Virus record (IMG/VR): IMGVR_UViG_3300037337_000038
Location: 1-27,669 of that record
Strand: one strand, 5' to 3'
DNA: 27,669 nt
DNA from: a virus
Part shown: piece after piece, positions 20,373 to 27,669 of the stretch
Numbering within the stretch: the first letter of the stretch is position 1
Layout of the letters: each line of letters opens with the position of its first letter
Notes under the pieces: model-generated
What the model saw: the letters and a program-made list of their open reading frames with translations, nothing else
Databases searched by the model: none
Told to the model about the DNA's origin: nothing
Made by a program: the position numbers and the translations under genes

Positions 20373-22396
20373 GAGGTTCTCGCTTGTTGGCTACGGCGGG
20401 GGCGCTGTAGTAAGGGGGTAGGCTTCGGGCTGCTGACTTGGGCGGCCAGATCTGCTGGGCTGTCTAACTTGTCGGCGGTGGGCGCTGGCTGGTTGAACAG
20501 ATCTGGCTCGCGCGGGGCGGTGCGCTGCTGGCGTTTAGACCAGCTGCCCTCCTTAAACGTTGGCAGGCCCAAGTAGCAGGCAGCGGCGTAGGCGTAGACC
20601 ATGCAGTCAAGTGCCTCGTTGCGCTTGTGGTTTGGCTTGAACCATTCCAGCCGGGCGTGGCCTTTGACGTATTTGGTGACCAGGCGCTCAGCCGTCATCT
20701 GCTCAAATTCGTCGGTTTCCTTCAGGTCAGCGGGCAGGTGAATGTAGCCGCTGCCGGGCTCTGACAAGCGCAAGCGGCCATACAGCAGGTGCTTAATGGT
20801 ATCGGTACCGACCTGCCAAAGCTTGAGACCGCGCGGCTGTGTTTTGCCGCGCCAAGTGACATCGACGGCGCTGGGCTTGCCGAGCGGTGCTTTTTGTCCA
20901 ACGCTGGAGCCTTTGATGGCCAGCACATGAGCATGGGCATGGGCGCGGCAGTACACGTACACGGCTTGGGTGTTGTGGCCGCCGGTGTCGATGCAGGTGG
21001 CTTCGATCATCAGGGTTGAGCCGCTTTGGTGCGGCAGCGCGGTGCGGCGTATGCGTGTCAGCTCGGCCCAAGGTGAGCCTTCGGCGGCTTCTTCAAGGTT
21101 TGGGTCGCCGTAAATAATGTGGCGCTGTACCAGCCAGCTTTCTTCGCCCCGGCCCCAGGCCCAAATGCGCGCCTCAAGGCGGTCGGGCTGGGTGTCGACG
21201 CCCATGGCCAGCAGCAGGCCGCGCATGGGGACCACGGCCAGCTCGTAAGGCTCGGCCCGGCGGGCCAGCTCGTGGTGCTGAACCTTGTCGCCCTGCTCTT
21301 CCCAGGTCTCGGCCAAGCGGGTGTTGATGAAGGCGCGCAGCTTGGTCTGGTCGCCCTGATTGGCAGCGGTGCGGGCGTCAACCCATTCGCTGACCAGCAC
21401 GGACCAGCTCAGCCAACCCAGTGGGCTGTACAGGCTATTGAGGTGGTAGCCGCGCATGTGGGCGCGGGTGTCGGGACGGGTGGCCACCCACGCACCACAG
21501 CGCAGCATACCGGGTTTGTTGTGCTCGGCAATGCGCACGCCGCAGCTGCTGCACACATAGTGCGCGGTGTGTGGCTGGGCGTGGCCGTCTTGGTCTTTGT
21601 CCCAGTGCAGGCCGTGGGCCTTGCCTGCGCCCCATTCGAGCGCCTGCATGTGGCCACAGTCTGGGCAGGGCACTTCAAAATAACGCTGGTCGGTTTTTTG
21701 AAACGCGGCCTCAATGCGGCTGAAATCTTTGGTGGTGGGCGTGCTGGTTTTTAGGCGCTTGCGCCGGGCAAAGGTGGACTGGCGGGCCTCGGCCAGGCTG
21801 ATCGGGTCGCCCTCGCCATCAACGTCGTGCGGGTAGGCGTCGATCTCATCAAAGAAAATATCGCGTATCGGCATTGACCGCAAGCCTGCAGCACTGTTGG
21901 CTCCGGCCAGGGCCAAAAAGCCGCCCGCATATTCCTTCAGCAGCGTGGTGTTGGCGTCGTCGCGTGAGCGGTTGTCGCGCACCTTTTTGTGCAGCGCGGG
22001 GGACTCTTCAATCATCGGCGTCAGGCGCTGTCGGCTGTAGCGCTTGGCAGTGTCAATCGTCGGCTGCACCACCATCACCGGGCCGGGCTGCAGGTCAATC
22101 AGGTAGCCCAGCCAGTTTCCGCCGATGGTGGTTTTGCTGGTCTGCGCGCCCCACATCAGCACGACCTCTTCAACGGAGCTGTGCGCGCTGAGCGCGTCTT
22201 GCGGCTCGCGCGCATAGGGCGTGCGACTGACCCTATACGGGCCAGGCTCGCTCGAATCTTTGGCCGACAGGTTGCGCCGCAACTCAGCCCACTCGGTCAC
22301 CGTCATGCGCGGTGGCGGAACCAAATATTCAGCCAGCAGCGTGCCGACCAGATCGGCGGCCCGGGCCTCGTGCGTGGGGAGGTCGCGGGCGCTCAT
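20366..22396 (-). CDS. terL: Terminase large subunit, lambda gpA family
   Basis: A 676-residue packaging motor and nuclease of the GpA family. The ATPase shows an adapted Walker A (WGAQTSKTT, 82-90), a Walker B with catalytic Glu (IFFDEIDAYP, 180-189) and a Zn-finger-like pair CPDC...CSSC (about residues 245-285). The C-terminal half holds the nuclease region with acidic residues (MGVDTQPDRLEARIWAWGRGEESW, the first nuclease Asp, and later KRNEALDCMVYAYAA with another). It cuts concatemeric DNA at cos and drives it into the prohead. Length is close to lambda gpA (641). ATGA overlap with the small subunit gene. Confidence 0.95.
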   Translation of the reverse strand: MSARDLPTHEARAADLVGTLLAEYLVPPPRMTVTEWAELRRNLSAKDSSEPGPYRVSRTPYAREPQDALSAHSSVEEVVLMWGAQTSKTTIGGNWLGYLIDLQPGPVMVVQPTIDTAKRYSRQRLTPMIEESPALHKKVRDNRSRDDANTTLLKEYAGGFLALAGANSAAGLRSMPIRDIFFDEIDAYPHDVDGEGDPISLAEARQSTFARRKRLKTSTPTTKDFSRIEAAFQKTDQRYFEVPCPDCGHMQALEWGAGKAHGLHWDKDQDGHAQPHTAHYVCSSCGVRIAEHNKPGMLRCGAWVATRPDTRAHMRGYHLNSLYSPLGWLSWSVLVSEWVDARTAANQGDQTKLRAFINTRLAETWEEQGDKVQHHELARRAEPYELAVVPMRGLLLAMGVDTQPDRLEARIWAWGRGEESWLVQRHIIYGDPNLEEAAEGSPWAELTRIRRTALPHQSGSTLMIEATCIDTGGHNTQAVYVYCRAHAHAHVLAIKGSSVGQKAPLGKPSAVDVTWRGKTQPRGLKLWQVGTDTIKHLLYGRLRLSEPGSGYIHLPADLKETDEFEQMTAERLVTKYVKGHARLEWFKPNHKRNEALDCMVYAYAAACYLGLPTFKEGSWSKRQQRTAPREPDLFNQPAPTADKLDSPADLAAQVSSPKPTPLLQRPRRSQQARTSW

Positions 22397-22944
22397 TGTG
22401 CTTTCTCCCTGCCCGCCAGGCGGTTGCTGTTTTGCACGGCGGCCATGCCTTCAAGGGCGCGGTACAGCTCAGCCTGCAGCAGCTCATGCACCTTGGCCGC
22501 GTCAGTTTCAGCCGCCAAAATAGCCGACAGCCTGGACGGGATCTGCAGCAAGTTGTCGCGCGTGGAAGTGAAGGCAGCGGCCAGCACGGCTTTGACGGCG
22601 TCGACGCGGATCAGCAGGCCCTGCTGCTCGGCCAACTTCAGCTCAGCCATCTCGGCATCAGCGGCTTCGCGGCGGTTGCGGCTGAGCGTGTAGCCATCAG
22701 GTGTGCTTACATCGGCGGCGGCGTTTTGTGCAAGAGCATGCAACAGAGACGGCTGATCTGGTGTGGGTGTGGCCGACACACGCGCCCGGCTGTTGGCCTT
22801 CCACTGAATATCGGCCACCGCGGGATCAATTAGCCCGTTAACCAGGCTGATGCGCTGCGCTTTCACAGCTTTTCCCACGGCCACCTTCGAGCAACCCCGG
22901 TGCCGCGCATACTGCGCCTGAGTCATCAAGTTAACTTTCGCCAT
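22393..22944 (-). CDS. terS: Terminase small subunit, Nu1-like
   Basis: A 183-residue protein just upstream of and overlapping the large terminase gene (ATGA). The N-terminus (VNLMTQAQYARHRGCSKVAVGKAVKAQRI) is a winged helix-turn-helix like that of Nu1, which binds the cos site. The remainder (about 90-175) is helical and would oligomerise or bind the large subunit. The ATG at 22944 is chosen since AAGAGG lies eight bases upstream; the TTG one codon earlier is not needed. The order small then large subunit is as in lambda. Confidence 0.88.
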   Translation of the reverse strand: MAKVNLMTQAQYARHRGCSKVAVGKAVKAQRISLVNGLIDPAVADIQWKANSRARVSATPTPDQPSLLHALAQNAAADVSTPDGYTLSRNRREAADAEMAELKLAEQQGLLIRVDAVKAVLAAAFTSTRDNLLQIPSRLSAILAAETDAAKVHELLQAELYRALEGMAAVQNSNRLAGREKAQ

Positions 22945-23065
22945 CAAATAACCTCTTCAGTAAACTAATTGCCATCCAAATAACTAGCGCGATTTCGGGC
23001 TCTTTTAGACCCGTATCGGCGGGGTCTGTGGAAGTACCTAAACCGGGGGGAGTGTGGGTGGTCAT
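22931..23065 (-). CDS. 44-residue small protein between tail Z and terminase genes
   Basis: A short gene found by reading the gap: its ATG overlaps the tail-Z stop as ATGA and it ends TAA 14 bases into the small terminase gene. The product begins MTTHTPPGLGTSTDPADTGL and ends with one short hydrophobic segment, IALVIWMAISLL, and KRLFDGES, so a membrane-anchored micropeptide is possible. Both junctions are those of an expressed operon gene, though the peptide has no known family. It also carries the ribosome-binding site of terS inside its last codons, so its translation could open or block that site. Confidence 0.55.
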   Translation of the reverse strand: MTTHTPPGLGTSTDPADTGLKEPEIALVIWMAISLLKRLFDGES

Positions 23066-23658
23066 TTGTTAAACTTCGCGGTGAAGAACTTGATGTCGTT
23101 GTCGATAAGGTCTGGCAGGCGGGCGTTGATCAGGGCGACGACGCTGCGGTTGATGCGCTTGGTGTTGAACATGCTGGCTACGTCGATGGTGCTGACTGCC
23201 TTGATCGGAAGTCGCTTGTCACCCGTGCGAATGAACACCGTGCGACCCTTGTTGCCAATGAACGCACCCCTTATGATCTTGCTGCCGCCTTTGCGTTTGA
23301 TCTTGAAGCGCAGCTGATTACCGGTGCCTTCCTTGACTCGCTTGCGTTGCTGGGCCAGCGTGACAAACTGCTCGATGAAGCGGATGACGTTGGCGCTTCG
23401 CTTGCGGCCATCACCCCCGATCAACGCCGCCGATATGCCGAACTTGCCTTTGGCATTGGCACGCTTGACCTTCAGGCGCTCGCGTACATAACCGGCCTTG
23501 ACCGCAAACTCCGAAGTGATCTCCTTCTGCATTCGCGTCTTGGCTAGCGCCACCGTCTTGTTGATGGCCGAAGCCAGCGCCTTGTTGGCAATGTCTTGTT
23601 GCAACCCGGCTAGGCGCTTGGCTACATCCGGGAAGTTGGTCTTGATGTTTATTTGCAT
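23062..23658 (-). CDS. Minor tail protein Z (GPZ)-like
   Basis: A 198-residue basic protein that fits the minor tail protein Z family (lambda gpZ, tail completion): NIKTNFPDVAKRLAGLQQDIANKALASAINKT at the start, a TRMQKEIT region, and a C-terminal stretch with VALINARLPDL and a final FKKF-like basic end. In lambda Z lies between FII and U; here it is upstream of the terminase genes, so the module order is rearranged. It would act at the head-proximal end of the tail, where it may help DNA position. AGGGG eight bases before ATG is a good ribosome-binding site. It overlaps the previous gene by ten bases. Confidence 0.85.
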   Translation of the reverse strand: MQINIKTNFPDVAKRLAGLQQDIANKALASAINKTVALAKTRMQKEITSEFAVKAGYVRERLKVKRANAKGKFGISAALIGGDGRKRSANVIRFIEQFVTLAQQRKRVKEGTGNQLRFKIKRKGGSKIIRGAFIGNKGRTVFIRTGDKRLPIKAVSTIDVASMFNTKRINRSVVALINARLPDLIDNDIKFFTAKFNK

Positions 23659-23996
23659 GGGGTGACCCCTGCATCAGGTTCAGGCGTTGGCACCGGCGGC
23701 CAGACGGCGCAGGCATTGACGCCAAACTTGACCATGTACCCAGCTATTTCATGGGTGATCATTGGCATCGCGAAAGGTGTGCCCACCACATGCCCACGCT
23801 CAAAGGCGTAGAAGCGGTTGGCTTCCCCACGCAGGCCTGCACGGACATGGGCAAAGGCATCGTTGCCAATGTCCACCGCCTTGGCTTTGATCATGCCGTA
23901 CACCTCGGGCATGTTGCGCTTAATGGTGTTGATCAATGCGGTCACATCGGCTTTTTCAATTGCCGCCACTGCGTTTGAAGTTTTCGAAGTGTCCAT
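23649..23996 (-). CDS. Small soluble protein, function unknown
   Basis: A 115-residue protein starting at the ATG at 23996, which has AAAAGG nine bases upstream; reading back to 24077 would add 27 residues with an odd composition and is rejected. The centre, MPEVYGMIKAKAVDIGNDAFAHVRAGLRGEANRFYAFERGHVVGTPF, looks like a small alpha/beta protein seen near phage terminase genes. The end is Pro-rich (WPPVPTPEPD). It is the first gene of the leftward packaging/structural operon in the window, with a ten-base overlap onto tail Z. No catalytic motif is seen. Confidence 0.75.
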   Translation of the reverse strand: MDTSKTSNAVAAIEKADVTALINTIKRNMPEVYGMIKAKAVDIGNDAFAHVRAGLRGEANRFYAFERGHVVGTPFAMPMITHEIAGYMVKFGVNACAVWPPVPTPEPDAGVTPCK

Positions 23997-24142
23997 ACTG
24001 TCCAACCTTTTCTTTAGAAGTAATGAGGTAACCGGGTAAGCCCGCGAGCGCGAGCGCGTGTGCACCTGCCCACACACACATCACGCACATTGGGTATCTA
24101 CGGTGGGCAATGCAGCAGCTCCAACTCAGTCAACAGAGAAAT

Positions 24143-24159
24143 AGCTACTGCCAGCAGCT
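24143..24159. repeat. Imperfect 17-bp palindrome, REP-like
   Basis: AGCTACTG, one central base, then CAGCAGCT: arms match at seven of eight positions. Short palindromes of this AGCTxCTGGC type are familiar to me from intergenic DNA of Rhodoferax/Polaromonas-like genomes (recollection, unverified). It may alternatively be an operator. Confidence 0.35.
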
Positions 24160-24312
24160 CTATACAAACCGCTGGCCACCGTGGACACCTGTCCGTTTAA
24201 GTCATAGGCCCATGCACTGACTTCCCCGCGTTCGCGCCGCAATGGGGGCGCAGCGCACCTCCCAGCCCTTCGGGCACACCACTGCCAATCTTGCGTCTGG
24301 TGGTGTTTGCAG

Positions 24313-24335
24313 CACGGCGCGTTTGTTGCGCCGTG
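24313..24335 (-). terminator. Stem-loop downstream of the primase/helicase gene
   Basis: CACGGCGC and GCGCCGTG form a perfect eight-pair stem around a seven-base loop, nine bases after the primase/helicase stop. There is no T-run, so it may be a transcript 3'-end stabiliser or part of a weak terminator. Confidence 0.45.
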
Positions 24336-24344
24336 ACCTGTTGG

Positions 24345-27005
24345 TCAAAACGGCACATCATCAGCATCCTGTATAAATTTTTCAGCCGCACTCAACGGCC
24401 CCACGTCCGTTGCTTGACGTGGTGTTGGCGCGCAAGGTGGCGCATCTTCTTGCGGCTCGATAAGAGGCCACAAAGCGGGCTTGACGTAACCCCAAGCCCT
24501 GGTGCCATTAATCTGTTTTTTGCCGCGCTCCCAGCCCTCGTGGTGCAGCCAGGCGCGTATCTGTCCTTCAAGCCCGGCGTTGCTTTTGGCGGCATCAATA
24601 CCAAGGGCCATCGTGAGCTGTGAAATCGTCACAAATTCGGTCAAAACATTGACTGACGCGCCAGGCCCGGTCGGTGCCGTTGGTCGCGTCAGGATGTGCA
24701 TCATCTCGCTCCACACGGCCGTTTCGACTACACGGCTTTCTTGCATCGGCACAAACAGCCGCGCCTCGTCTTGATGCGTGGGTGTGTAAGCAACGCCCTC
24801 TTTGTAAAGCGCATAGGCCTCAGCAAACAGCTGGTCACGCATGCGCGCTACCCAAGGCAGGTTGATGCGCTTGCGGACTGGGACCGGCCAGAAGCGACGG
24901 TTGCCGGTGCGATCTTTTAAATACGTGTTGAGGTTGGTGGTGCCCACCAGCACGCACTGGCGCGGGTACGGCTCCACCACCCGGCCATAGCTGGGCCGGT
25001 AGCGGTCGACCTTGGCCGAAATAAAGGCCTTGATCAGCTCAATATCAGCCTTGCCAAAGCCAGACAATTCGGCCAGCTCATAGATCCAAATGCCCTGCAC
25101 TTGCTCCTGGGCGTCTTTGCCGCGCGACACGTCAAAATGCGTGTCGCTGTAAAACTCAGTACCGCCCAGCACCTCGACCAGTGTTGACTTGCCTAGCCCG
25201 CCCATGCCTTCCAGCACCGGACAATAGTCAAACTTGCAGCCGGGTTGCATCACGCGGTACACCATGCCCAGCAGCCAGTAGCGGCCGACCAGGCACAGGT
25301 ATTCGTAGACCGGCGCTGGCAATGACTCAGGCGTCTCACCCAGCGCATACACCAGCCACTTGTCAATACGCGTCAGGCCATCATGGGCCAGGCTTGCCAG
25401 GTACAGCTTGATCGGGTGAAACGGCGCGCCATGGGCCACGGTTTCAATCGCCTCCATCATGGCCATGCGCGCTATGCTGGGCAGGCCGTAATAGGTGGTC
25501 AGGTAGTTGCCCATCAGCAAATCGACCGCGCCGGTAATGGCGCCCTCCTTGCCATGCAGCCAGGGCCACGCTTGGCGCGCTTCGATGTTGTTGCTTAGCT
25601 CATTTAGACCCAGGATGTTGGCCAGCTTTTCGTCATGCGTCAAAATGGCAATGACCATTTTTCGAGAGGTCAACCAACGGCCTTTGTCGACGTCGTAATA
25701 CGGCTTGAGCCACCACGGCAGTTTTTTATTTTCGGCATCCCCGCCATCTGCAGCTTCAGCGGGGCCACCGATTTTTTTGCCATTACCACCACCGCCACCC
25801 TTGCCAGCGCCACCACCAGCCGCTGCTGCCGCCGCGTCATCGGCTTGAGGCAGAGATTGCGTACGGCCAAAAAACCCAAGCACCTTGTGAGCGTCCCAGC
25901 CATCGGTTTCGATTGCATCGGCGCAGTCCCAGCCATCAGGTGCCACCAGAGGCTCAGGGATTAGCAGCAGGCTAACGGTGCAGCCGTGCGCATCACGCAG
26001 CAACGCGCCTATGCCCAGCATGGCCGACATGCCAGGTTGTTTGTGGGCGGGTAGCAGCGGTTTCATGGCCTTGGCCATGTCTAGCGCCGCATCATCCAGG
26101 CACTGCGCTTTTTCCGCCGCCGTCAACGGCTCGCGCTTGCCATCGCAGTCAGGCCACAGCAGCACCGTGCAGCCTGCCAGCCAGTCCCACAACGCCTTCT
26201 TCCAGGCCTTGCAGCCGCCAGGCCAACTGGCCACCAAGTACACGCCGGGCATGGACGCCTCAAGCAGCGCGTGCAGCATGTCGGCTTTGCGCTCACCCTC
26301 GACCAGCACCACCGTGCGCATGCCTGGCTTGGTTTGCGCGGGTATGTACAGAGGGCGAGGTTCGTCCCACTGCTTCCAGGTCCAGCGGCTGGCACCGTCT
26401 TTGGCGCTGGTGCACCAGGTGTAGGGCAGGGTTTCTTTGCCGCCATCGCTCGTTTTAAAGCGCACCACATAACCAAGCAGTTGCCCATCGAGCCGGTAGG
26501 CTGCGGTGTGGGTAATGTCACTCAGGGCGCGGAAAGGGTGCTTGAAAGTAGCGGGTGGCGCGTGCGGCGGTACCGGCATCATGGTGACCCAGCCCTCCGG
26601 CTCGGCGCGTGGCTTGCTGGCAGGCTCGGGCGGCGGTGCTGGTGCTGGCCTGGGCTTATCCGCAGCGCCGTCACGCGCAGGCTGCACGCCGGCCACGTCT
26701 TCCAGCCCATAATCTCGCGACAGTTGCACGGCCGCCTTGCCATTGTCCAGGCCATGCATGGCCGCGTACAGGCTGATCAGGTCGCCACCCTTTTCTTCGG
26801 CTGCAAAATCAGCCCAACGGCCATTGGTCAAGTTCACGCAGCAGCTGCTGCCGCCGCCGCCTTGAAGGGAGCCACACACATACTCGTGCCCACGCTGCAC
26901 ACCACCCGGCAGCCAGGCCGGCACCAGCGAGTCAGCACGGCTTAGCAGCGCATCAGCCAGCGCCGTGAAGTTAATCGGCGGCAGGGGTTCGCGGTTATCA
27001 GCCAA
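24345..27005 (-). CDS. Primase-helicase of the VirE / phage P4 alpha-like type
   Basis: An 886-residue replication protein. The N-terminus (about 10-110) with CCVNLTNGRWADF, then EEKGGDLISLYAAMHG, looks like a Toprim-associated zinc-free CHC2-like fold of VirE proteins; about 150-340 contains the DUF3987/Toprim-like part (VLVEGERKADMLHAL, then WPDCDGKREPLT). A Gly/Ala linker (about 390-410, AAAAAGGGAGKGGGGG) leads to the helicase: Walker A GMGGLGKST (about 598-607), an ELAEL Walker B-like motif, and a sensor region (VLVGTTNLNTYLKDRTGNRRFWPV). It should prime and unwind DNA at phage replication. Start is TTG at 27005, two bases after the regulator stop; no ATG serves. A P4-family comparison is by architecture. 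Confidence 0.85.
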   Translation of the reverse strand: MADNREPLPPINFTALADALLSRADSLVPAWLPGGVQRGHEYVCGSLQGGGGSSCCVNLTNGRWADFAAEEKGGDLISLYAAMHGLDNGKAAVQLSRDYGLEDVAGVQPARDGAADKPRPAPAPPPEPASKPRAEPEGWVTMMPVPPHAPPATFKHPFRALSDITHTAAYRLDGQLLGYVVRFKTSDGGKETLPYTWCTSAKDGASRWTWKQWDEPRPLYIPAQTKPGMRTVVLVEGERKADMLHALLEASMPGVYLVASWPGGCKAWKKALWDWLAGCTVLLWPDCDGKREPLTAAEKAQCLDDAALDMAKAMKPLLPAHKQPGMSAMLGIGALLRDAHGCTVSLLLIPEPLVAPDGWDCADAIETDGWDAHKVLGFFGRTQSLPQADDAAAAAAGGGAGKGGGGGNGKKIGGPAEAADGGDAENKKLPWWLKPYYDVDKGRWLTSRKMVIAILTHDEKLANILGLNELSNNIEARQAWPWLHGKEGAITGAVDLLMGNYLTTYYGLPSIARMAMMEAIETVAHGAPFHPIKLYLASLAHDGLTRIDKWLVYALGETPESLPAPVYEYLCLVGRYWLLGMVYRVMQPGCKFDYCPVLEGMGGLGKSTLVEVLGGTEFYSDTHFDVSRGKDAQEQVQGIWIYELAELSGFGKADIELIKAFISAKVDRYRPSYGRVVEPYPRQCVLVGTTNLNTYLKDRTGNRRFWPVPVRKRINLPWVARMRDQLFAEAYALYKEGVAYTPTHQDEARLFVPMQESRVVETAVWSEMMHILTRPTAPTGPGASVNVLTEFVTISQLTMALGIDAAKSNAGLEGQIRAWLHHEGWERGKKQINGTRAWGYVKPALWPLIEPQEDAPPCAPTPRQATDVGPLSAAEKFIQDADDVPF

Positions 27006-27007
27006 GC

Positions 27008-27400
27008 TTAGGCACCCGTCAGTACGCGGCGCAAGGCGGCGTTTTCTTCCCGCAGCTCACGATTTTGCTTCTCGGTCTGACTTTCAAGCTGGCGGGCGCT
27101 ACGCGGGTCAAAGCCGCAGTCTTGCAGCATCCACAGCAGCGGCGCATGGTTGCCGCACAGCAGCATCAGCTTTTTAAACTTGGGCCAGCAAACCCCCTCA
27201 GTGCCGTTTTGCCAGCGGCTAAATTGCGCCTTGTCGGCACCCATGGCCAGCTGCAGCGTCTTGTCAAACTCAAAGCCCGCCAGCTCGGCACACAGCTCCA
27301 GCGCATTGCCCAGCGACTTTTTGCGTGCCAGCTCGTCAAAGTTAACGGACACCGGCAGCGCCGCCTGGGTGGCTTGGTTTAAACGGCTCTTGTCACTCAT
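27008..27400 (-). CDS. Phage transcriptional regulator with HTH and coiled coil
   Basis: A 130-residue protein starting at the ATG at 27400 (GAGAGG eleven bases upstream); a GTG three codons earlier has too short a spacer. Residues about 50-85 (DKTLQLAMGADKAQFSRWQNGTEGVCWPKFKKLMLL) make a lambda-repressor-like helix-turn-helix, and about 105-128 (QTEKQNRELREENAALRRVL) a short coiled coil for oligomerising. It could be a Cro or CII-type control protein for early genes. The two adjacent palindromes in front of it fit a self-operator. It is the first gene of the leftward replication operon and is followed by the primase after two bases. Confidence 0.8.
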   Translation of the reverse strand: MSDKSRLNQATQAALPVSVNFDELARKKSLGNALELCAELAGFEFDKTLQLAMGADKAQFSRWQNGTEGVCWPKFKKLMLLCGNHAPLLWMLQDCGFDPRSARQLESQTEKQNRELREENAALRRVLTGA

Positions 27401-27412
27401 GGTGGTCACAAC

Positions 27413-27431
27413 CTCTCAACATTGTTGAGAG
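27413..27431. promoter_or_regulatory. Operator-like palindrome 1
   Basis: A perfect 19-bp palindrome (CTCTCAACA, T, TGTTGAGAG) with half-sites CTCAAC and GTTGAG facing inward over three bases. It lies 12 bases upstream of the regulator's ATG, overlapping its ribosome-binding site (GAGAGG), so binding could block early transcription or translation. Confidence 0.75.
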
Positions 27432-27450
27432 CAGTTGAGTGGCTCAACTG
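27432..27450. promoter_or_regulatory. Operator-like palindrome 2
   Basis: Directly next to palindrome 1 is a second one (CAGTTGAG, TGG, CTCAACTG) with the same hexamers in everted order. Together they give four half-sites in 38 bases between divergent genes. A-rich runs (27455-27487) follow. Confidence 0.72.
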
Positions 27451-27562
27451 CCCAAAAAAAAGCACACTGAATGCATGCAAAAAAAATCAACCCAAAAGAC
27501 GAGCGCGCCAGCCTGCAGACAATGGCGGTCTCACCCAACCATAGCCACTGAAAGGGGCACCC

Positions 27563-27669
27563 ATGAACAAAGAACAAACCGAAGTCATCAACGTGGTTCA
27601 AGAGGTATTGCGCCTGCTGACTGTGTCTGTTGGGGCACTGAATCCAGCAGCAGCCGGTCAATTTGCGAA
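27563..27669 (+). CDS. N-terminus of a rightward gene, cut by the window edge
   Basis: An ATG eight bases after AAAGGGG opens a frame that continues past the window end: MNKEQTEVINVVQEVLRLLT, then VSVGALNPAAAGQF. It is divergent from the regulator gene and should be an early right-hand gene of the prophage. Only 35 residues are visible, too few to name it. Confidence 0.65.
   Translation, partial: MNKEQTEVINVVQEVLRLLTVSVGALNPAAAGQFA

Larger units (their letters stand above)
23997..24344. other. 348-bp intergenic stretch between the primase and packaging operons
   Basis: It holds no convincing gene. Parts seen: a perfect eight-pair stem near the primase end (24313-24335), an imperfect 17-bp palindrome of the AGCTGCTG type (24143-24159), GC-rich CGCGAGCGCGAGCGCG near 24043-24058, and TTGACT (about 24127-24132, minus strand) that could be a -35 box for the leftward operon with no good -10. 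A 64-codon frame at 24197-24391 is mostly overlap with the primase end and is not supported. Confidence 0.6.

Noticed and set aside
24197-24391. 64-codon minus-strand frame after the primase
   Set aside because: Overlaps the primase 3' end, no ribosome-binding site, and the rest covers a structured intergenic stretch.
1-27669. CRISPR array, insertion sequence, rRNA or toxin-antitoxin genes
   Set aside because: No regularly spaced repeats, transposase motifs, rRNA signatures or recognisable toxin pairs were seen on either strand.

Overview
The window is most of a lambda-like siphovirus prophage in a GC-rich betaproteobacterial chromosome. Codon use, the gene mix and protein flavour suggest Comamonadaceae/Burkholderiales, but this is an inference. 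The left edge is host DNA: a rho-independent terminator (17-54) and the 3' part of a tRNA gene (67-114, minus strand, anticodon CAC) that ends abruptly where phage DNA starts, as at an attachment site. No integrase is visible, so the int end should lie to the right of the window.

Almost everything is read leftward. From right to left: a divergent control region with two adjacent 19-bp palindromes (27413-27450), a small DNA-binding regulator and a VirE-type primase/helicase (24345-27005); an unusual pre-terminase cluster with a minor tail protein Z-like gene; terminase small and large subunits; a Mor-like activator; a gpW-like head protein; portal; four accessory virion or unknown genes; a fused prohead protease/HK97 major capsid gene with an internal start; FII-, U- and V-like genes; tail chaperones G/GT joined by a textbook -1 frameshift signal; tape measure; three minor tail genes; a J-like tail-tip protein; a C-type-lectin-ended tail fibre; then a diversity-generating retroelement (DGR); and the lysis set (membrane proteins, holin, M15 endolysin, Rz with nested Rz1).

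The main discovery is the DGR at 2278-5279. Its parts are in the same order as in the Bordetella phage BPP-1: variable fibre gene with its variable repeat (VR, 4000-4118), downstream hairpin with GAAA loop (3965-3980), avd (3561-3941), template repeat (TR, 3441-3559) and reverse transcriptase (2278-3264). TR and VR align over 119 bp without gaps and differ at 10 positions, all 10 of which are adenines in the template on the coding strand (10 of 26 A, 0 of 93 non-A). The changes recode eight residues, seven from AAC codons and one from GAC, in the lectin-fold tip of the tail fibre. The inference is that the prophage has rewritten its receptor-binding site by adenine-specific mutagenic retrohoming.
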